64,000 nucleotides of DNA from Flaveria trinervia (taxonomy: Eukaryota > Streptophyta > Magnoliopsida > Asterales > Asteraceae), in the NCBI GenBank assembly GCA_025506515.1, contig CM046443.1, positions 45,091,761 through 45,155,760 on the forward strand, written 5' to 3'. A program made the position numbers and the translations under genes. The notes under the pieces were generated by a model. The model was not told the DNA's origin. It did not search any database and saw only the letters and a list, made by a program, of their open reading frames with translations. Position 1 is the first letter of the stretch, and each line of letters opens with the position of its first letter. Below are positions 34,887 to 46,073 of this stretch, piece by piece.

Positions 34887-35178
34887 TGTTGGAACAGTAA
34901 AAATTAGCATTAGTTTTTAGTTTTCATTTTTGTCACAGTATAGGAACTTATTGTGTAATATATGTTCCTTAGTTTCTTGTATTAGTATATATAGGATTAT
35001 TTGTATTTTGCAGGGTAGACTTCTAAAACAGAACTCTCTAGTTTGTACTTGTAATTCTTTGCTAATATCATTGAAATCACTATGAATTTTTCTAAGATCT
35101 TTTCTTAGTTGATTATTTTGTGCATATTATTGTCAATTGTAGTACATCATTAACACAGATCGATACATTAACCAATCA
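34887..35178 (+). repeat. S4 3' LTR (about 292 bp)
   Basis: It begins TGTTGGAACAG. I place the end at ...CCAATCA by alignment with the S3 LTR end (ACAGAT...CTATCA). TATATATAGG near 34986 is a likely TATA box. The end could be misplaced by some 25 bp. Confidence 0.7.
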
Positions 35179-35967
35179 GACTTCTTAAAACCCGAATGCA
35201 ATTGAGTTCAAGAACCTAAAAACCCACCAAAACACATTACCGAGCACATAAAACACACATAAGCACAAACCCAAGGCTAGAATCAACCAAGAACACCTCA
35301 AAACATTGAATTCTTACCTTAGATTTGACTTCTTCTTGTTCTTCTTCAAATACCCAAAATCTTTTCATCTTCTTTCTCTCTCTAAGAATCGATAGAAAGG
35401 TGAAAGCAGCATGGCACGGGCGGCTGCTAAATCAATATTTCAGATTCATTGAGCTTGGATCTTAGGATTCATCTCGTTCAGATCTAGAAATCAAAATTAA
35501 GATAGGTGGACGTATGTGAACCAAAGAACAAAGACATGGATAATAATAATTTTATGATTTCATTGATGTTGAGAAACAAGTTACAATGAGAATCATAGAT
35601 GGCTGATGAAATCAACCCCACCCAAAGGAGAGGATTTTTCCTTGGGTGGTGATTTACACCATGAGAAACATACACAAAAAAGCCACACATGCAAAATAAT
35701 ATATAATGTGGTAACTATGACTTGGGTGGTGATCTACACCATGAGAAACATACACCAAAGGAGAGGATTTCATCAGTTGGCTGTAACTATGGTTTGGTAA
35801 GCTTCAGTTTATTCCACTGTTGAACCCCAACAGCGGCCATGTTACTTTAGTACAAAATAATATATAATTTTGTACTTTTTACTCATTTAACCCCTCAATT
35901 TAGGTTAAATTGCATTTCTTCCTATTTTATTATCTTGTTCTTTCTTTTAAATTTTACGGGTGTCACA
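35179..35967 (-). repeat. GYP 3' LTR, part (interrupted by S4)
   Basis: On the minus strand it begins TGTGACACCCG, a typical gypsy LTR start, at 35967, just after the chromovirus pol end. It continues to 35179 where S4 begins. It does not end in CA, so I infer S4 inserted within it and the rest lies left of the window. It has no ORF worth calling. Confidence 0.65.
35641..35770. repeat. Duplicated block in GYP LTR
   Basis: A 35-bp block starting CTTGGGTGGTGAT is at 35641-35675 and 35721-35755 with one mismatch. CAAAGGAGAGGATTT is at 35623-35637 and 35756-35770, on the other side of the block. Confidence 0.85.
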
Positions 35968-36004
35968 AGTCCACGCCTTATATAGGTTTCATCCCCAAAA
36001 CCTG

Positions 36005-37330
36005 TTACTCCTCAAATAAATATGGGTAATTTTGTCTCATCTCTTCTTCAGTCTCCCACGTAGACTCAGATCCCTTTCTATGCTTCCACTGTACTCGTAC
36101 TAAGGGAACCACTTTATTCCACAATCTCTTCTCCTTTCTATCAATGATCGCCATTGGTTGCTCCACATAATTGAGCCTATCATCAACTTCAATGTCCTCC
36201 AGTGGTACGACCATATCTTCATCAGCTAAGCACTTTCTCAAGTGAGTTACATGGAATGTCGGATGAATTCCACCTATCTCATCGGGTAATTCCAACCTAT
36301 AGGCCACCTCCCCTACACGAGCAATGATTTGGAAAGGCCCTATATATATGCCCTGATTTCTAAACTGAATGATATCCTTCCAAGGTGAAACTTTTAGCAT
36401 GACTCTATCGCCCACCTTGAACTTAATCGGTCTAAGTCTCTTATCGGCATACGACTTTTGCCTATCCTTTACTGCCTTCATAAAGGTCCTGATCTTCTCT
36501 AGCTTCTTAGTCATAGCCTTGATCACTTTGATGCTTTCTAATTCCTTTTGACCAATATCACCCCAACAAACAGGCGTCTACATCTCCTACCATATAGCAT
36601 CTCATAAGGGGGCATACCAATGTTGGCATGATAATTGGTATTGTATGAGAATTCGGCTAACGGTAAGTGGTCGTCCCAACTTCCTCTAAAATCAATAACG
36701 CATGCACGGAGCATATCCTCAAGCATCTGAATAGTCCTCTCCGATTGACCATCCGTCTAAGGATGATAAGCCGTGCTAATGTGTTACCTCGTCCCCATTG
36801 CATCGTGAAATTTCTTCTGACACTTGGATGTAAACCGGTGTCACGATCAAACACAATAGACACCAATACATCATGATGAGCTACAATCTCCTGATGAATA
36901 GATCCACTAGTCTCTCCGAAGAATACGTTTCACGGATCGGTAGAAAGTGAGCACTCTTCGTTAGACGATCAACGATCACCCATACAGCATCGTACCCCCT
37001 CGCGGTACGTGGTAGCTTCTTAATAAAGTCCAATGGTGATATGCTCCCAATTCCACTCTGGTATATCCAAAGGTTGGATCCTACCGTATGGCTTTTGATG
37101 CTCCACCTTCACTTGCAAACAAGTAAGGCACTTACTCACATATTCTGCCACGTCACGCTTCATACCTGGCCACCAATAATTTTTCTTCATGTCTTGATAC
37201 ATCTTCGTAGCATGGGATGAATGTAGTATCTAGTCTTATGAGCCTCCTCCATAATCTTTCCACATAGGTCCCCAGAACAATGAATTCACATCCGTCTGAA
37301 TCGGGTTCTAACACCGAGAGTGTTTTCACC
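36005..37330 (-). pseudogene. GYP integrase with C-terminal chromodomain-like region
   Basis: The zinc-binding region has YWWPGMKRDVAEYVSKCLTCLQVK (about 37175-37105). The core is decayed (37010-36740), with GSWDDHLPLAEFSYNTNYH (about 36690) as the clearest block. A 173-codon open piece (36526-36005) holds KFKVGDRVMLKVSPWK, FHVTHLRKC, and a WKHRKGSESTWETEEEM tail. That tail is the chromodomain-like end typical of Tekay/Del chromoviruses. Chromodomain-type tails are known to steer integration to heterochromatin; here the gene is broken. Confidence 0.85.
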
Positions 37331-38655
37331 CAATTCCGTTACTAGACCTCTCATTCTTTCAGAGTTAAGGCGGTCCTCTTTCAATGTATCATCTTGAAAC
37401 TCCCTGACCTACTTCATCATATCTGAGGTCATAACCAACTGATAAGCCTTCACCTGAATCGGCTCGGGTCTTTCCTTTCGACTAAGGGCACCCGCCACCA
37501 TATTGGCCTTGCCTCGAAGGTAATGGATTTCACAATCATAATTATTAATGAGCTCCGACCATCTCCTCTGACTCATATTCAAATCCCTTTGCTCAAAGAA
37601 GTACTTCAAGCTCTTGTGGTCGGTAAAGATAGTGCACTTCATTCTATATAAATAGTGCCTCGAAATATTTAATGCAAAGACCACAACCTCTAGCTCCAAA
37701 TCATAAGTAGGTAATTAAACTCATGAACCTTCAATTGTGGGGATGCATAGGCAATAACCTTCCCTCGCTGCATCAACACTTAACTCATTCCCAAATAAGA
37801 AGCATCTGAATAGACTACCAAATCTTGACTTCCTTCGGGTAGCGATAAGACTAGAGCTTGCGTCAGCCTCGCCATTATTTCCTCAAAAGCCTTCTCTTGG
37901 TCTTCACCCCATATACACTTCACATCCTTACGGGTCAACTTAGTCAATGGATAAGCTATCTTGGGGATGTCTTGGATGAATCTTTTATAATAGCCTGCCA
38001 ATCCTAAAAACTACAGATCTCAGATGGCGTCTTTGGGGACTTCCATTGCATTACCGCCTCTACCTTTGCATGGGTCTATCATAATCCCTTCGGGATTCAC
38101 CACGTGACCCAAGAACTGCACTTTGTGCAACCAGAACGTGCCCTTGGAGAACTTAGCATACAATTTCTCCTTTCTCAGCGTCTCTAAACACTTCCCTCGA
38201 ATGTGACTAGCATGCTCCTCTTTGCTCTTCGAATAAATCAGGATATCATCAATAAACACAATCACTAATTTATAAAATATTGGTCGAGACACTCGATTTA
38301 TCGAGTGCATAAAAGCAGCTGGTGTGTTGGTTACACCAAAATACATAATGAGGAACTCGTAGCATCCATGACGCGCGTGAAAAGATGTTTTAGGAATATC
38401 CTACTCCTTCACCTTCAACTGATGATAGCCAGATCGAAGATCTATCCTTGAGAACCAACTAGCACCTTGGAGCTGGTCAAACAAGTTATCAATCCTCGGT
38501 AATGGATACCGATTCTTCACTGTCAACTTGTTCAACTCGCAGTAGTTGATGCAAATCCTCATACTACAGTCCTTCTTGTTTACAAACAAAACCGGAGCAC
38601 TTAATGGAGAGATACTCGGTCGAATTAACTCCTTATCAAGCAGTACCTCAAAAGA
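37331..38655 (-). pseudogene. GYP reverse transcriptase and RNase H (5' truncated)
   Basis: RT starts at ELIRPSISPLSAPVLFVNKKD (about 38640-38580). It continues with YPLPRIDNLFDQLQGASWFSRIDLRSGYHQ, FGVTNTPAAF and FIDDILIYSKS (active-site FIDD, about 38253). RNase H shows VYSDASYLGM, FTDHKSLKYFF and YLRGKANMVAGALSR. Stops and frame breaks occur near 38400, 38020, 37790 and 37700. The upstream end is lost in an A/T tract at 38640-38662 where S5 begins. Confidence 0.9.
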
Positions 38656-38659
38656 AAAA

Positions 38660-40842
38660 AAAATTGGCTGTAGCAAGGAAACATCAAAGATTGGTGTTGA
38701 TAAGTCAAAAGTAAGATGATTCAAATGCAATCTCTATGGGCACTTCTCAAGAGAATGTAATCAACAATCTTCTGACATGAGGGAACATCAGCAACATCAT
38801 TCTTATCAACACCAAACTCATCAACCAACAACATCTCAAAGATCTTTCAGACAACCACAACTAACCAACTCATCCCAACCAACGACAAATGCATCAACAG
38901 GGCCAAGTAACTCTAAGAAACTGGGCTGATCATTCTTCAAATATGGAACCTGTGACTGGAGCAAGTATAAGAAGGATGTCTTGGAAGAGAATCAAGATTT
39001 GATGGCACACATAGAGAACAAAGTTCCACCAATGGCTAGAAAGGTAAGAGATAGATTGTGTTCATCAGTATATGTTGAGGAAGTTGAAAGATATAGAGTC
39101 CATGCTTAACAACTAGCTAATAAAGTAAAAGAAACAATGATTTTGAATGAATCTCATGTAAGAGAACGTAAATTATATCAAATCAAAATTAATTCTTTAC
39201 AAAAGGATTTAGATAAACTTGTTTCAAAAAATTACAGTTTAAAAGCACAAGTTGAGCATCTCACCACTTCCTTAACTAAATCCATAGCTGATCATGCATC
39301 AACTAAAGTGAAATTTCAGAAGTTTCAACTTTCATCTTAGAAATATGAGAAATTATTAAATTCTCATACTGAATCAAAGAACATGTATGGGTTGGGATAT
39401 AATGTTGTTGCACCTCCTATAAATGATAATTATTCACCTTTACCTAAAACGATGACAAATAACTTGTCAAATCATTTTGTGCCAAGAACCACGTTTGAAA
39501 TAAAATCTAATCAACAAGTTAATAACAATGAAATTGAGGTGAGTGAAACTGAATCTTCTGAATCAGAAAATATTGAACAAAATGACTCAGAATTTTACTT
39601 TGATGAGTGTGATGACTCGGATGATTCTGATGAACATGATGATGATCAACTGGACATTGGTAAGAATGTTACTTTTGAAACAATCATTCCAAATGTTTTT
39701 GAAGAAACAAAGTTGCCATATCCTCCAAAACAAATAAACATGTTGAAGACTATTTGCAAGAGACTAGCTTAGCTAAATGAAGTCTTCAAGAACTTCATCA
39801 GAAACAAAATTTTCAAATAAAGAGATTGAAAAGTGTGCATCTACTGAGGAAGTACACACATCTTCCATAGAAAAGGGAAAGAAGAAACAATTAGCAGATC
39901 TTCAGTAGAAGAAGAATCCTTCTTGAGTAGCATATTTACAGAAAACCAAATCTACTGAATCAGTAGATGATCTGCGGAAGGCAAAAGCAACAACCAACAA
40001 ATCAAACTAGAAAGTGATGAATCCCAAGCAGGAGAAATCAGCAAATGGTAAACAAGAATCCTTTAATAATGTGTCAAAGAAAGGAAAGGATAAATCACCT
40101 ACAAAAATTAGAAAAGGATCTAAAGCCTCAAAAGCTAACAAACAAGAAGAAAGTGATTGATTCTGACAAAGAATAAGATGAAATGTATCACAAATGGTGT
40201 GTTATGAAAAACCACAATAGTGAAGATTGTTACTTCAGCAGTTATTGTTCTATTTGCAATATGAACAACCACATGACCTTTGGCTGCTACTTCAACAAAT
40301 ATTGTGCAATTTGTAACAAAAATACCATTCAACTCATGAATGTTATTTCAACAAAAAGAACAAGACAAAGAGTACAAAGCAGAAACAATCTGATAAAGCT
40401 GAAACCAAAGGAGAAAACATCTACTGATTTTCAATCTTTGAAGAAAATAACAACATTTCAACAATCCAAAACACCTCACAAAAGGGTGGATTTGACTGAA
40501 AAGAAAAAAATGCTGATGATGCCTTCTTTGATAATTTTGAAAAAGGAACTCATGTACCTCATTCAAAATCAAAAGATAATGAAACTTTCAACAATAAAGG
40601 TTCTTTATCAAAATCTAAGCAACAAACCAGCAAAGACAAGGTGAATGAAGAAGAGATTGAGAACCAGAACCTAGTTCAACAACCTTATCTTCAACAGAAT
40701 CATCCTCACAATAAACAATACAGAATGAATCAATTAAAACTAAAATTAATATTGAAACTTCAAGACCAATACATGAAGGAGTAACAATTTTAGACACTGC
40801 TGGCAAACCAAGATCATTAAGGCTTGGGTTGTGAATTCTAAT
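38660..40842 (+). pseudogene. S5 gag, 5' truncated
   Basis: It begins near the first zinc knuckle (FKCNLYGHFSREC, about 38715-38757, with the first Cys region hit by a TGA). A coiled-coil part (39137-39340), a YGLGYNVVAPP motif, an acidic Asp/Glu tract (39540-39650) and a Lys-rich part follow. A knuckle array (40183-40345) is next, and an IKAWVVN tail ends near 40840. Many nonsense and frame changes make it one of the most decayed genes here. Confidence 0.78.
40183..40345 (+). repeat. Triple zinc-knuckle array in S5 gag
   Basis: Three units: WCVMKNHNSEDC (first Cys replaced, HKWC), CSICNMNNHMTFGC and CAICNKNT..., the last disrupted by a frame change. Spacing and spacers (YF...Y) match S3 (26541-26715). 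Confidence 0.75.
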
Positions 40843-40862
40843 TGTTTTCTTTATATGCACAG
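40838..40862 (+). promoter_or_regulatory. Splice-acceptor-like block at gag/protease boundary of S5
   Basis: CTAAT, TGTTTTCTTTATATG, then CACAG ending at 40862. PR codons follow in phase 0. Confidence 0.5.
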
Positions 40863-41336
40863 GAACAATAATGGAGAGATGACTACAAGTGGTATGTTGA
40901 TAGTGGTTGTTCCAGGCATATAACAGGAAAATGTTCTCTTCTCCATGACTTCAAGAATAAAAATGCCTCATATGTGGCATTTGGTGGAGATATGAAGGGT
41001 GGTAAAATAGTTGGTGAAGGAATGATAACTAATGGTGTACTCAAATTTGAGAAAGTAAATTATTATGAAAATTTGTTGTATAATCTATTGAGTGTGTCTC
41101 AAATTTGTGATCAAAATTATACCACATTGTTTGATAACACTAATTATTACATTCTTAAGCTACGTTTTTCAGTTCCAAAAGAATGGATTATTCTTAAAGC
41201 ATCAAGAAAAGGAACACATATGTCTTGGATAAAACAACACTAGACTCACAAGACATGAAACATGCCTACTATCTAAGTCATCAGAAGATGAATCTCAATT
41301 GTGGCATAGAAGGCTTGTTCATTCTAACATGAAGAA
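40863..41336 (+). pseudogene. S5 protease and pre-integrase start
   Basis: YVDSGCSRHITGKCSLLHDF (about 40893-40952) is the retropepsin active site. FGGDMKGGKIVGEGM and the LLSVSQICDQ block follow in an open piece (40974-41243). The pre-integrase LWHRRLVHSNMKN (about 41300-41336) is cut by S6 and continues at 53540 with NMNKLMNNDL. Confidence 0.85.
41332..41336. repeat. Target-site duplication AAGAA, left copy (S6)
   Basis: Repeated at 53540-53544. Removing S6 and one copy restores the S5 pre-integrase frame. Confidence 0.95.
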
Positions 41337-42071
41337 TGTTAGGACCTGGTATTTGAATGAAATACCTAGTGATTAGCGTGTAAACAAGATCAAATAGTGC
41401 GGAATCCTATTAGATTGGCGATCCAGTCAGTGAGAACACACGAAGAATCAATCAAGAATTGAATCTAACGTTAGAAGTCGATTGGGAATCGATGTAATGT
41501 GTTCTGTGAACTTGGAGAAACGAATTGGAGGCTTCTGGATGGCTAGGGTACGTCTGGAATTGTAATTAAAGAATCCTCTACTTTTTCCACGAATTGGTTG
41601 TATTTATAGGTTAGTATTGTTCATTCGTGCGACTGAACCATTAGTATGGTTCAGTCATGCGATTGAACCATGCGGTTGATTCATCCGCACGACTGAGTGT
41701 TCAGTCGTGCGACTAAGCCAATCTTATGTTACAATCATACGACTGATCCAGTCTCCTGGTTCAGTCGTGCAACTGAGTCATTCGTATGAAGTTATTCATG
41801 CGTATGGTCCATTCGCATGGGCCATTCGCATGAGAACTTCATTTTGTTAAGTTTGAATGTATTAATTAATTAATATAACATTATGTGTAACAATTTAAAC
41901 ACCACAAACCTAATTAACCAATTCAACGTCGACTCATTATTGAAATATTAAACATTACAAATAACAAACAAACAATATCATTTCATTAATCATTCCAAGC
42001 ATTACCTCAGAATCAGACGAACAAGATCTATTACATTCATATCATGATCTAGGGACATACATGTATCAACA
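41337..42071 (-). repeat. S6 3' LTR (735 bp)
   Basis: It begins TGTTAGGACC and ends TGTATCAACA on the plus strand. U3 (41620-41835) has eight or nine CAGTCGTGCGACTGA-type palindromes, next to TATAAATA (minus, 41601-41608). Confidence 0.95.
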
Positions 42072-42072
42072 A

Positions 42073-42084
42073 ACTCCCCCTTGG
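42073..42084 (-). other. Polypurine tract of S6
   Basis: CCAAGGGGGAGT on the minus strand, next to the 3' LTR. Confidence 0.9.
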
Positions 42085-42096
42085 ACCTAGATCTCT

Positions 42097-43300
42097 CTAA
42101 TCTCTTGTTTTCTGCATAACCTCCTTGTATTTCTTGTACTTCTCCTCTTTTGTGACTCCCGTGTGAATCTCAAACGCGAAGCAGAGTCGTATAATGTTCT
42201 GGAACTGGAGGGCTTGTACAATATCTTGCGTATCATAGAATAGTGGCCACTTGTATAGCGTATAGACATCATTATCCGACAAGTTTGTAAGCCACATTGG
42301 GTCGAATACCCTGATCGTATCCATTTGTCCCTCTTTGCTTAGGACTATGACCGCTTCATCTGTTCTCCAATCGTAGTACCACCACTTAAAATGTGGAGTG
42401 AAGTCCTGTGGCATTCCCTGAGTGGGATTCTTGACATTGTGCATGGAGGATTCCACTTCAACACTATCTTGGGCTTGCCAGTAATGGCATCAACCTCAGA
42501 CCTTCTGATATACCTAGTAGGCTGTTGGGGTCTGAAGTTAACCCATCTGGTGTGGTACTCCTTCTTTAGGGTAGCCTCAAACCAGCCTAACATCTTCCTC
42601 GGTTCAGCATACAAAAGCTTTAGCTTAGCCAGCTGGTTGAGTTCAAAACCTGGTAGAGTCTTCAGATCATGTGGGAATCTGAAGTACTCTATGCCCTGTT
42701 CTCTCTTAACCGCATAAGTATTAAGATCCTCAAAATACGCCCATGCTATGATCCTTCCTGACACCTTGTGATGTTTCTTGACTCTGTAGAGTTTGGTGTA
42801 GGCATCCTTCTTTGGTGCAGCACATTGGGCTCTAACTTCTTCAAAACATGCAGCCCACTCAGCCTTTCGAATGTCGACATCATCATTTGAGGCTTGGGCT
42901 GTTCCTACTGCTTTCTCTGTTTCTTGCTCCATCTTGTTCAACACCTCAAAAGTATCGTTGACAAGGGATTCACCCAGATTGGGGACCACATTACCCTCAT
43001 TGTCAGCGTACTGAGGGTAATCCTCGGCAGTGACATCTTTGATCTCGACTTCATCAACATCGTTGAGCTCTTCGTCACTAGTCGAATCGCATGTCGGAGC
43101 ATCTTTCACTATCTCATCTGGATTTAGCTTGAAAAGCTCTGCGAGTTGCTCGTTTGATAGGTCATAAGTTATTTCCCCTTCTTCAGGGGTATAATTCACT
43201 GACCTCATAACAATCCCTTGCAGATCAAGAATCATTGTTAGCTGAGTCTTGACCTGCTGAAGGGGAGCAACATCAAACTCATCTCTTTGGTAATTTGGAT
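42097..43300 (-). pseudogene. S6 aORF, second coding exon
   Basis: About 400 codons after the putative intron: QRDEFDVAPLQQVKTQL, an acidic block (about 43110-43010), a KLYRVKKHHKVSGRIIAWAY block and the C-terminal module. The module is FKWWYYDWRTDEAVIVL ... IRVFDPMWLTNLSDNDVYTLYKW, with the stop at 42097. A single frame change near 42400-42450 breaks it; the S1 copy is open there. Very similar to S1 29935-31139. The function is unknown. Confidence 0.75.
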
Positions 43301-43445
43301 CTGTTTGATTTAAACATTCAACACATAAATCATTAGTAATTTATCAAACAGAAATGCATTAACTTAATATAAACATTCAATACATCGTTTTCAATACAGG
43401 ATTCAAATACAAAAGTAAATAAATACATAAACATCTAGTCTTTAC
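43301..43445 (-). other. Putative intron within S6 aORF
   Basis: 145 AT-rich bases, donor GTAAAG (43445) and acceptor AAACAG (43301), with TTACTAATG as possible branch site. Matches S1 29788-29934 in place, length and codon phase. Confidence 0.52.
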
Positions 43446-45390
43446 TTTTATCCTATATCATCGTCTCGTCACTTGGAGGAGCAGAAATAGGAGCAGGTTG
43501 GTCTTGTCTGTTCTTTGACCTTTTATCTTGACCTGAAGCAGAGGCCGATCCAGCTGCATCCCCTCCTTCTGCTTCATCATCATCGTCCTTCTCCTCTGTC
43601 CTATCTCCTTTGGTTTCCTCATTCTCCTCTGTATCACTCTCATCATCCTCATCATCATCTTCATCATCATCATCTCCGTCCCCTTCCTTGATCTTTAAGG
43701 GCTCCTCCTTAGATCCTTTCAGCTTTAACATGATAGTCTTCTTTGCCTCCTCCAACTCCTCTATCTTCTTGCTTGATGTGACACTATGTGCTTGGAGTTG
43801 GGCTATCTCAGTGCTCTGAGCAGCCATCTGTTGGGCCTGCTCCTCTATAACTCGAGCCTGCTCTGCAATCTGGTGAGATTGTGCAGCAGTCAGGTCAGCA
43901 AGCTGGCGGATTTGGGCCGCCTTCTCCTCCTCATCTGCAGCCAGTAAGCGCATCACCATCCTGTTGAGCGCAGACAGCTGTTCCTCTACCCCGATTGGAG
44001 GTAGAGGTGATCCATAAGTATGTGAGGGATGGGTTGAGGGTCCTGCTTGGTGTGAAGTGGTGGTGGTGGTGGCTGTAGTGAAGATAGGTCTGTGAAATGG
44101 TGGAGGTGATATGGGAGTAAAGCATATGGTAGTGGATGGAATTTGTACTGTGCTGGGAGGTATGGTGGTGGCTGTGGTAGCTATGGTGGATGTGGTGGAG
44201 ATAGGTCTGTGAAATGGTGGAGGAGATGTGGGAGTAAAGGATATGGTGGTGAATGGAATCTGTACTGTGGTGGGAGGTATGGTGGTGGCTATGGTAGCTG
44301 TGGTGGATGTGGTGGCTGTGGTGGTGACGAAGGTCAACCGACGCTTCTTCTTCTTCTGACCATGGGGCTTAGCCATCCTCTTCCTCCTCGTCCCCGTTGA
44401 GGTGGATGCTCCCCCTACAACCCTGCCTGCTAGTCCTGGTGCATAGCTTGGGTCAGTATGAGTCTCTCCAGAGTCTCTCGGGTGTTCACCAACCACCCTA
44501 AGCCCATGTTGATCCCCACTGTCATCATCATCCGAGTCATGAGTGGGTAGAGCAATCTGCTCCACATCAGAGTCACTATCATCGTGGCGCCACTTTCTCT
44601 TTGCTGGCACCACGTAGTCCTCCCGGGCCAGATGCCCAAACAACCTCCTGATATGGGGTTTCACTTGCTTCCCCCTGTACACCTTCATCCTCCCCAAGGT
44701 AGTGTCATCCATCACCTCGAGGACTACCGCATCCTCCTTCTCCTTCGGCAGGGAGGGAAGCTTCTCATCTATGATCATCTGCATAAACCTCGGGTACATA
44801 CAGAAGCCTTCCTTCCCTTTCCCCTCGATGTTCTCCACCGGGTAGGTGAAGATCATCTTGGAGAAGCTGAACGGGTGGTTCAGCACTAACGCAACATACG
44901 CGTTCTGTATCTGGTCGGATAGCTCATCAAAACCTCCCTTCCTGGAAGCTATGCACTTAAGCAGCACGTGCGCAAGATATTTAAACTGGGGACAGAGGTT
45001 ACTCTTGTTGAGTACCCCAGCATTGATGTCCCCAGAGTACTTGGCTCTAAGAAAGCATCCTCTGACTGTGAGGGGGTGTAATCGAGTCGGACAATCAGTG
45101 TCATCCCCTAACTGTAATACGATCCTTAGATCCCCCTCTAAGATAGTAATAGCCTCTCCAAAGATGGTACTTCTGATGCAATGAGGCTCAGACGATCTAT
45201 CAACTGTAGCGCCTTCCCAGAAGGCCTGCTGAATGGATCGATACGGAGTACAAGGAGTAGATATGGAATGTGCAATCCTCGATCTCAGTAGAAATGTGAT
45301 GATGCCAGAGAAATCAGCAGCGTTTCTGGATGTCAAATCCAGATGAGCACATATATTGTGCTTCGTGCTCATAGTCCATCGACTCGCCAT
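43446..45390 (-). CDS. S6 additional ORF (aORF), first coding exon
   Basis: This is the longest intact frame in the window, 645 codons from ATG 45390 to a TAG a few codons before the putative donor. Order: MA.....KHNICAHL start; IITFLLRSRIAHS (residues ~29-41); FWEGATV (~54-60); LRIVLQLGDD (~86-95); a FSFSKMIF / FCMYPRFMQMIIDE block (~174-212). A DDDDSGD acidic block, a Thr/Pro-rich tract with near-repeated TTTICFTP/TTTISFTP units (~370-450), a Gln/Ala coiled coil (~490-560) and an Asp/Glu tail follow. No membrane segment is evident. The ATG directly follows an AG acceptor. I cannot assign a function; it holds the envelope-like position of Sireviruses. Confidence 0.82.
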
Positions 45391-45947
45391 CTGTTACACA
45401 AAGATAGTAAATGTTAGTACAATTGGCTAAGAAAGTCATGAAACACTTAAACTTGAAGAAAATCTTTTTGTCATGCGATTGAGATTGTGCGACTGAGATC
45501 AGTTGTGCGATTGAACAGTGCGAATGGGGTTCAGTCGTGCGACTGATCCCATGCGTACCACTGAGTGTGCAACTGGGCTCATACGTATATACCTCATGCG
45601 GTTACACTAGTCGTGCGACTGAACTTCATACGCATGGTTCAGTCGTGCGTTTAAGCAGTTCGCACCCTTCAGTCGTGCGACTGAAGTTCATCAAGCTGTC
45701 CATTCGCATGATGTACTGACTGTTCAATTCAAATTCACTTTTTCACCACTTTTGAGTTTTAGACATCGTTGTCTGGTTCATTTGACTCGCAATACATTCT
45801 TATAATACCTAACATCTTTACTTTCTTTTGTTTGACTCATTTAGTTAGGTTATTTAGTCACTTAAGACTTGGTTCTTTTGCGAGTCTGAATGTACCAATT
45901 TTGCATCAAATTGAAAGTTATGGGAGTGCTTCTTTACCGTAAATTAC
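45391..45947 (-). other. Putative 5'-leader intron of S6 aORF
   Basis: Donor CAG/GTAATTT (first intron base 45947) and acceptor TTTGTGTAACAG ending at 45391, against the ATG. Length 557, compared with 535 in S3. It lies 138 bp downstream of a TATA box. It contains the motif array at 45478-45710. Confidence 0.58.
45478..45710 (-). repeat. CAGTCGTGCGACTG array inside S6 leader intron
   Basis: About ten copies of the GTGCGACTGA / TCAGTCGTGCG motif, also with CATGCGTA and CATTCGCATG variants, the same as in the LTR U3. Confidence 0.85.
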
Positions 45948-46073
45948 CTGTAGAGTCGATGTATATGGTCAGTAATCAAGAAACGGGGGGATTTAGAGAT
46001 CAAATGAAATTTGGCAGAGTGGCGTTAAGTCGTGCGATTCAGGTTAATTTGAGGGTGGTGAGTCTCTACAACC

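Larger units (their letters stand above)
31899..35178 (+). mobile_element. S4: 3' segment of a copia element related to S3
   Basis: It continues an aORF interrupted by S1. The first bases (GCTTTAGCCACAAACAGAAG) match S3 aORF at about 19553-19575. S4 extends left beyond S1 and therefore beyond the window. It ends at the LTR end at 35178, after which gypsy LTR sequence follows. Confidence 0.82.
38656..41336 (+). mobile_element. S5: left segment (5' truncated copia element)
   Basis: S5 starts inside gag next to truncated GYP RT. Its 5' LTR, primer site and capsid part are missing. It runs through gag, protease and pre-integrase to 41336, where S6 is inserted, and resumes at 53540. Confidence 0.85.

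Noticed and set aside
35179..36004. Possible host gene or promoter between S4 and the gypsy pol
   Set aside because: No credible ORF, and the TGTGACACCCG start next to the chromovirus pol end makes it LTR sequence.
44143..44400. Plus-strand Gly/Cys/Tyr-rich ORF resembling a glycine-rich protein
   Set aside because: It is the antisense of the Thr/Pro-rich tract of the S6 aORF.
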